This document shows, in pieces, positions 52,422-57,055 of a DNA stretch of 57,055 bases; position 1 is the first letter of the stretch; each line of letters starts with the position of its first letter. Below the pieces are notes generated by a model that worked only from the letters and a program-made list of their open reading frames with translations, had not been told where the DNA came from and searched no databases. The DNA lies in NCBI RefSeq assembly GCF_009846865.1, contig NZ_WUWN01000020.1, positions 1 through 57,055 of the forward strand, written 5' to 3'. Source of the stretch: Puerhibacterium puerhi. GTDB taxonomy: Bacteria > Actinomycetota > Actinomycetes > Actinomycetales > Cellulomonadaceae. The position numbers and the translations under genes are program-made.

Positions 52422-54298
52422 CCGCGCGCGCGGCCCTGCGCTCCGTCCTCGTCGTCAACCGTCCCGGGTTCACGGCCCCGGCCGCGGTCGTGGTGCTCGC
52501 CGCCGCCCTGCTGGCCGCCACGGCGGCCTGGCTGGAGGCCGGCCTGCGGGACGACCTGCCGCTGCTGAGCAGCGTCGCGGGCTCGTTCGCCGGCACCGTG
52601 CTGCTGGTCACCGTGCTCGTGGTGACCACCGTGCTGTCCGCGGCGCTGCGGCGGCGCCGGCACGAGCTCGCCCTGCTGTGCACCGTGGGCGCCACGCCGC
52701 GCCAGGTGCACCGCATGGTCGGCGCCGAGACGCTCGCGCTCCTGGTGCTCCTGGCGCCCCTGGGCGCCGCGGCGGGCACGCTGCTCGCCCCGCGGCTGGG
52801 CCCGCTGCTGCGCTCCGCCGGCGTGCTGCCCGCCGGCGCCGCCCTCGGCCCGTCGGTGACCCCGGTCGTCGCGGCGCTCGCCGTGCTGGCGCCCGCGGCG
52901 CTCGGGGCCGCGCGCCTGGCCGCGCGCGAGGTGACCCGCGTGAGCCCGACCGCCGCGGTGCGCCGGAGCGCCGTCGACCCGGCGGGGCTCCCCCGGGGCC
53001 GGCGCGCCGCCGCGGCAGCCACCGCCGGGGCGGGCGTCCTGGCGGCCGGCACGCCGTTCGTCGTCCCGGGGATGCTCGGGACGGCCGCCGGGGTCACGTC
53101 CGCCGTGCTGCTCGTCGTCGCCGCAGGGCTCGCGGGGCCGCTCCTGGAGCGCGCGGCCGCGGCGCGCGTCGCCGCCGCGACCCGCGGCTCCTCGCACGCC
53201 GCCCTGACCCTCGCCGTGGCCAACGCGCGGGGGTTCTCCCGCCGGCTCAGCGGCGCCGTCGTGCCCCTCGCCCTGCTCGTCGCCGTGGGCACCGTGCAGA
53301 CGGGCGTCGACGGCGCGGTCGCCGCGGCGACCGCGGAGCAGCTGCGCGCCGGGGTACGCGCGGACCTCGTCGCCGTGTCCCCGGACGGCGTGACCCCCGC
53401 GCAGGCGGCGGCGATCGAGGCGCTGCCCGGCGTCGCGGCGACGGCGACCACGGCCCAGGTGGAGGCCGCCGTGCGGATCGAGGGGCCGGACGAGGACCTG
53501 CCGTGGCTGGACGGTCTGCAGTGGGAGCCGACCGCGCTGCGCGCCGTCGGCGGCGCGCCGCTGCTCGACCCGGGCGTCCGGGCGGGCACGCTGGCCGACC
53601 TCGACGGGCCCGGGACGGTCGCCGTGAGCGCCGAGGCGCTGGCGTTCACCGGCAAGGGCGTCGGCGACACTGTCGACGTCCGGCGCCCCGGCGCGGCCGC
53701 CGAGCGGGCCACCGTCGTCGCCGTCTACGACCGCGGGCTCGCGTTCGGCGACCTCCTCGTCGCCGGGGCGACGGCCGGCGGGACCGTCGACGCCGTGCTC
53801 GTCGCGACCGACCCCGGGTCCGGCCCGGCAGTGCGCGCCGCGATCGCCGGGCTCGGGCTGCGCGCCGTGGACGGCCGGACCTATGCCGGCGACGCCGCCG
53901 ACGACGCCGCGGCCGGCCAGCGCCTCTCGCTGGTCCTGCTGCTGTCCCTGCTCGGGTTCGTCGCGGCGGCCGCGGCCGGCACGCTGGCGGCGTCGACCGC
54001 GGGCCGGCGGGGCGAGCTCGCCCTGCTGCGGCGCACGGGCGCGACGCGGCCGCAGCTGATGGCGATGGCGGCCCTGGAGACCCTCCTGGTGGTGGTCACC
54101 GCGGTCGCCGTCGGCACGGTGGCGGTGCTGCCCGCCCTCGCGGGCGCGGGCTACGGCCTGCTCGGCACGCCGGTACCCGCGCTCGACCTGCGCGCGTGGG
54201 GCGGGTTCTCGCTGGCCGCCGCCGTCGTCGCCGCGCTCACGATCCCGACGGCGGTCTGGCGCCTCACCGCGCCCCCGCGCACGGTGCGCACGCGGTGA
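52418..54298 (+). CDS. FtsX-like ABC transporter permease
   Basis: 626 aa with two FtsX domains. The first half has RRRRHELALLCTVGATPRQV and the second GRRGELALLRRTGATRPQLM, each following membrane helices; a soluble extracytoplasmic region (about 300-480) lies between. Ten or so helices in total. Together with the ATPase and the preceding two-component system it resembles a Bce-like detoxification module. The stop codon is the start of a 9-bp tandem repeat. Confidence 0.93.
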   Translation: MTARAALRSVLVVNRPGFTAPAAVVVLAAALLAATAAWLEAGLRDDLPLLSSVAGSFAGTVLLVTVLVVTTVLSAALRRRRHELALLCTVGATPRQVHRMVGAETLALLVLLAPLGAAAGTLLAPRLGPLLRSAGVLPAGAALGPSVTPVVAALAVLAPAALGAARLAAREVTRVSPTAAVRRSAVDPAGLPRGRRAAAAATAGAGVLAAGTPFVVPGMLGTAAGVTSAVLLVVAAGLAGPLLERAAAARVAAATRGSSHAALTLAVANARGFSRRLSGAVVPLALLVAVGTVQTGVDGAVAAATAEQLRAGVRADLVAVSPDGVTPAQAAAIEALPGVAATATTAQVEAAVRIEGPDEDLPWLDGLQWEPTALRAVGGAPLLDPGVRAGTLADLDGPGTVAVSAEALAFTGKGVGDTVDVRRPGAAAERATVVAVYDRGLAFGDLLVAGATAGGTVDAVLVATDPGSGPAVRAAIAGLGLRAVDGRTYAGDAADDAAAGQRLSLVLLLSLLGFVAAAAAGTLAASTAGRRGELALLRRTGATRPQLMAMAALETLLVVVTAVAVGTVAVLPALAGAGYGLLGTPVPALDLRAWGGFSLAAAVVAALTIPTAVWRLTAPPRTVRTR

Positions 54299-54336
54299 GC
54301 GCGGTGAGCGCGGTGAGCGCGGTGAGCGCGGTGAGG
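54292..54336 (+). repeat. 9-bp tandem repeat, five copies, spanning the permease stop
   Basis: GCGGTGAGC at 54292, 54301, 54310 and 54319, with GCGGTGAGG at 54328. The first unit holds the permease TGA; since 9 is a multiple of 3, each further TGA is in frame. Confidence 0.9.
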
Positions 54337-54347
54337 CCGGCCCGGGG

Positions 54348-55493
54348 TCAGGCGCGCAGGGCGGCGTGGAGCCGGGCGGCCTGGCGCGTCAGGTGGTCGC
54401 GCTCGGGCACGGTGCTCGCCGCGCGGGCCGCCTCGGCGTACAGCCGCGCCGCCGTCGCGAGGTCACCGTCCCGCTCGTGCAGGTGGGCGGCGACCGCGGC
54501 GTGGCGGGGCAGCGCCGGGTCCAGCTGCGCGAGCGCGGCGAGGCCCGCGCGCGGCCCGTCGGCCTCCCCCAGCGCCACGGCGCGGTTGAGCCGCGCCACG
54601 GGGCTGTCGGTGAGCCGGACCAGCTCGTCGTACCACTCGACGACCTGCACCCAGTCGGTCTCCTCGACCGTGCGGGCGTCCGCGTGCAGCGCCGCGATCG
54701 CTGCCTGGGCCTGGTACTCCCCCAGCCGGTCGCGGGCGAGCGCCGCCTGCAGGATGCCCACGCCCTCGGCGATCTGCGCCGTGTCCCAGCGGCCGCGGTC
54801 CTGCTCGGCGAGCGGCACCAGGACCCTGTCGGGCCGGGTGCGCGCCGCACGCCGGGCGTGGTGCAGCAGCATCAGCGCCAGCAGCCCGGCCGCCTCGGGG
54901 TCGTCGACCCGGGCCGCGAGCTGGCGCGCCAGCCGGATCGCCTCGGCGGCGAGGTCGACGTCGCCCGAGTAGCCCTCGTTGAACACGAGGTACAGCACGC
55001 GCAGCACCGTGCGCACGTCGCCGGGCTGGTCGAACCGCACGCCGGCGACCGTGCGCTTGGCACGGCTGATCCGCTGCGCCATGGTGGCCTCGGGCACGAG
55101 GTACGCCCGCGCGATCTGGCGCGTGCTCAGGCCACCGACGGCGCGCAGCGTGAGCGCGACCGCCGACGCCGGCGTGAGCGACGGGTGGGCGCACAGGAAG
55201 TACAGCTGCAGCGTGTCGTCGCGGTGGCCGGCCGGGGCCGGCGCGGGCTCGGCCTCGACCCGCTCCTCGCGCCGCCGCCGGGAGTCCTCGGCGCGCACCG
55301 CGTCGAGGTATCGCCGCCACGCGACCGTGACGAGCCACCCCTGGGGGTCGCGCGGCGGGTGGGCGGACCACGTCCGCACGGCCTCGACGAGCGCGTCCTG
55401 GACGGCGTCCTCGGCCGCCGCGAACGGTGCGCCGCGGCGGACGAGGACGCCGATCACCGTGGGGACGACCGCCCGCAGCAGGACCTCGTCCAC
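54348..55493 (-). CDS. ECF sigma factor of the ECF42 type
   Basis: 381 aa. Sigma-2 and sigma-4 regions occupy the first ~170 residues (AAEDAVQDALVEAVRTWSAH, GLSTRQIARAYLVPEATMAQ, RISRAKRTVAG), then a long helical DUF6596/TPR-like extension with FNEGYSGDVDLAAEAIRLAR and DWVQVVEWYDEL. This extension and the adjacent DGPF-domain gene define ECF42, which lacks a classical anti-sigma factor. The stop of the DGPF gene is 7 nt upstream, so they are co-transcribed. The input signal is unknown. Confidence 0.94.
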   Translation of the reverse strand: MDEVLLRAVVPTVIGVLVRRGAPFAAAEDAVQDALVEAVRTWSAHPPRDPQGWLVTVAWRRYLDAVRAEDSRRRREERVEAEPAPAPAGHRDDTLQLYFLCAHPSLTPASAVALTLRAVGGLSTRQIARAYLVPEATMAQRISRAKRTVAGVRFDQPGDVRTVLRVLYLVFNEGYSGDVDLAAEAIRLARQLAARVDDPEAAGLLALMLLHHARRAARTRPDRVLVPLAEQDRGRWDTAQIAEGVGILQAALARDRLGEYQAQAAIAALHADARTVEETDWVQVVEWYDELVRLTDSPVARLNRAVALGEADGPRAGLAALAQLDPALPRHAAVAAHLHERDGDLATAARLYAEAARAASTVPERDHLTRQAARLHAALRA

Positions 55494-55500
55494 CCCGGCC

Positions 55501-55908
55501 TCACTCCGTGGCGGTGCGCTGCTCGGCGAGGACCGGCCGCAGCTCGAGCCACTCGTGGATCGGCGCGCCGCCGGCGCCGGGGGCGGCGGAGAGCTCGCCG
55601 GCCAGCTCGACCGCCCGGTCGTAGCTGTCGACGTCGATCACCATCCACCCGGCGATCAGGTCCTTGGTCTCGGGGAAGGGCCCGTCCGTGACCGGCGGCC
55701 GGCCCTCGCCGTCGTAGCGGACGAACGTGCCCTCGGGCGCGAGCGCCTGCCCGTCGACGTACTCGCCGCTGGCCTCCAGGCGGGCGGCGAAGTCCCGCAT
55801 GTACCGCATGTGCGCGTCGATCTCGTCGGGGGTCCACCGGTCCATCGGCACGTCGTTGACCGGCGCGGGCGCCCCTCGGTAGTGCTTCAGCAGCAGGTAC
55901 TTGGCCAT
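55501..55908 (-). CDS. YCII/DGPF-domain protein, partner of the ECF42 sigma factor
   Basis: 135 aa. Contains the diagnostic VTDGPFPETKDLIAGW followed by MVIDVDSYDRAVELAG, and starts MAKYLLLKHYRGAP. Such proteins are the constant neighbours of ECF42 factors; whether they modulate the sigma factor or are its output is unsettled. ATG with GAGGAGGACGCG upstream, downstream of an ECF42-type promoter. Confidence 0.95.
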   Translation of the reverse strand: MAKYLLLKHYRGAPAPVNDVPMDRWTPDEIDAHMRYMRDFAARLEASGEYVDGQALAPEGTFVRYDGEGRPPVTDGPFPETKDLIAGWMVIDVDSYDRAVELAGELSAAPGAGGAPIHEWLELRPVLAEQRTATE

Positions 55909-55958
55909 CGCGTCCTCCTCGGTGCGGTACGGCCCATTGTGGCCGCGCTCACCCCGGG

Positions 55959-55985
55959 GACGGAGCCGGGGGCGGGTTCTCGACA
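55959..55985 (-). promoter_or_regulatory. ECF42-type promoter for the DGPF-sigma operon
   Basis: On the minus strand TGTCGA (55985-55980) is followed by a 17-nt spacer and CGTC (55962-55959). This fits the -35 TGTCGA and -10 CG(A/T)C pattern that I recall for ECF42 targets, and implies autoregulation. Confidence 0.7.
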
Positions 55986-56054
55986 TCGCCCCGGACGCCG
56001 GCGCCGCGGCCGACCGTTCGCCCGCTCGGGCGTCCCCCGCAGGAGCCTGAGGTG

Positions 56055-56083
56055 CCTCAAGAGTGCAAAGCCGCATCTTGAGG
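56055..56083. promoter_or_regulatory. Inverted repeat upstream of the terminal sigma gene
   Basis: CCTCAAGA-N13-TCTTGAGG, perfect 8-bp arms. Related half-sites CCTTGAGG (56108-56115) and TCTTGACG (56128-56135) follow downstream on the same strand, suggesting a multi-site binding region between the DGPF gene and the sigma gene. Confidence 0.55.
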
Positions 56084-56167
56084 CTCCGGCGCCGAGATTG
56101 GGCCAGGCCTTGAGGCGGGGGCCGAAGTCTTGACGCAGCCCAACGACGACCGACCGAGAGGCTGCTC

Positions 56168-57055
56168 ATGGCCCCGCTGCTGACCTCCTCCCCCGACGTG
56201 GTGGCGCGTGTGCCCGCCACGGCGGCGCCGCGGCCGGACGCCGACGACGAGCTCGAGCTCGTGGCCCGGCTGCGGGCGGGTGACGACGACGCCTACGCGG
56301 AGCTGTGGCGCCGCCACCACGTGGCGGGCCGCGGCGCCGCGCGCCGGATCTCGCAGACGCTGAGCGCCGACGACGTGGTCCAGGAGGCGTTCGTCCGGAT
56401 CCTCGCGGCGGTGCGACGCGGCAACGGCCCGGTGGGCGAGTTCCGCCCCTACCTCTACGCGGTGATCCGCCGGGTCGCGTCCGACTGGGGGCAGGCGCTG
56501 CAGGCCCAGCAGAGCGTCGACGACGTGCCCGACCAGCCGGACGTCCGCGTGCCGCGCGAGGACGCCATGCTCGAGCGGACGATCGTGCAGACCGCCTTCC
56601 GCAGCCTGCGCCCCGAGTGGCAGGAGACCCTCTGGTACACCGAGGTCGAGGGCCTGCCGGCGCGCGAGCTGGCGGCCCGCCTCGGCATCAGCGCCAACGC
56701 GGCCGCCGCCCTGTCCTACCGGGCGCGCGAGGGGCTGCGGACCGCGTGGCTGCAGGCGCACGTCAACCACGACGCCGCCGAGGACCCGTGCCGGGCGACC
56801 ATGGAGCGGCTGGCCGCCCACGAGCGCCAGGTGCTCGGCCGGCGGGAGGCCGCCCGCGTCGCCGAGCACCTCGCCACGTGCGCGTCCTGCACGGCGGTCG
56901 CGCGCGAGCTGCGGGAGACGGCCGGGACCCTGCCGACGTCGAGCACCGACACCTCGTCGCCGACGACGGTGCCGGCGCTGCCGGCGGTGCCGGCGCCGGC
57001 ACCCGCCGCGACCGCGGCCCCGGCGGCACCGCCCGCCCCGGAGCCCGGCGCGTCG
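56168..57055 (+). CDS. Sigma-70 family factor with zinc-finger domain (3' end outside window)
   Basis: 296 codons visible, open at the window end. Sigma-2 region (YAELWRRHHVAGRGAARRIS, DDVVQEAFVRILAAVRRG) and sigma-4 helix-turn-helix (TLWYTEVEGLPARELAARLG, ISANAAAALSYRAREGLRTA) occupy residues 28-200. They are followed by C208 and H234-x3-C238-x2-C241 (EHLATCASC), the zinc-finger pattern of anti-sigma factors. After it comes a Pro/Ala-rich linker, often followed by a membrane segment in such proteins. ATG preceded by GAGAGG. The fusion suggests self-contained regulation. Confidence 0.88.
   Translation, partial: MAPLLTSSPDVVARVPATAAPRPDADDELELVARLRAGDDDAYAELWRRHHVAGRGAARRISQTLSADDVVQEAFVRILAAVRRGNGPVGEFRPYLYAVIRRVASDWGQALQAQQSVDDVPDQPDVRVPREDAMLERTIVQTAFRSLRPEWQETLWYTEVEGLPARELAARLGISANAAAALSYRAREGLRTAWLQAHVNHDAAEDPCRATMERLAAHERQVLGRREAARVAEHLATCASCTAVARELRETAGTLPTSSTDTSSPTTVPALPAVPAPAPAATAAPAAPPAPEPGAS

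Overview
This 57 kb window is very GC-rich actinobacterial chromosome. Codons strongly favour G or C at third positions, GTG starts are common, and many transcripts look leaderless. The conserved block secD-yajC-ruvB-ruvA-ruvC-yebC-pdxT ... pdxS-(membrane protein)-pimA-acyltransferase-pgsA-HIT-thrS follows the order found in Actinobacteria (compare Rv2603c-Rv2614c of Mycobacterium tuberculosis). The GH6 lipoprotein and the complete rhamnose operon suggest a cellulomonad-like member of the Micrococcales. That placement is inference. I see no phage, insertion sequence, CRISPR, tRNA or rRNA.

Layout. 1-6421 (minus): Sec translocase (secD, cut by the window edge, and yajC), Holliday-junction resolution (ruvABC), a YebC-type regulator and pdxT. 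6422-11747: an insertion-like accessory segment separating pdxT from pdxS. It holds a small ORF, a membrane protein fusing a polysaccharide deacetylase to a processive family-2 glycosyltransferase, a GH6 cellulase-like lipoprotein, a NUDIX hydrolase with a coupled upstream ORF, and an extreme G/C homopolymer tract. 11748-18855 (minus): pdxS, the phosphatidylinositol/PIM lipid genes, a HIT protein and thrS, almost all overlapping by 1-4 nt. 19071-21151: an antitoxin-like small protein, a family-5 uracil-DNA glycosylase and a phosphotransferase-fold protein.

21271-30262: a complete L-rhamnose regulon. An MFS porter, mutarotase, isomerase, aldolase/lactaldehyde dehydrogenase fusion, kinase and L-lactate dehydrogenase lie in one minus-strand operon. 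A divergent LacI regulator faces it across a perfect palindromic operator, so the pathway runs from rhamnose to pyruvate plus DHAP. 30270-37988: yidD, acylphosphatase, a GH16-like protein, a NarL-type two-component system, a membrane protein, a GntR-MFS pair and a TfoX-like protein. 37993-40939: four consecutive GAF/ANTAR-type regulators, one with a frameshift.

41119-57055: an SDR, an alpha/beta hydrolase, a TetR-MMPL pair, small conserved hypotheticals, a TetR/MFS divergent pair, a second two-component system followed by a FtsX-type ABC exporter, an ECF42-like sigma factor with its DGPF/YCII partner and a matching promoter, and a sigma factor carrying its own zinc finger that runs off the window end.

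Two window-wide patterns stand out. Short tandem repeats (9-15 bp units) repeatedly sit at the 3' ends of genes, often duplicating the stop codon. A TANNNT box lies 6-8 nt before the start codon of many monocistronic or first genes, indicating leaderless transcription.
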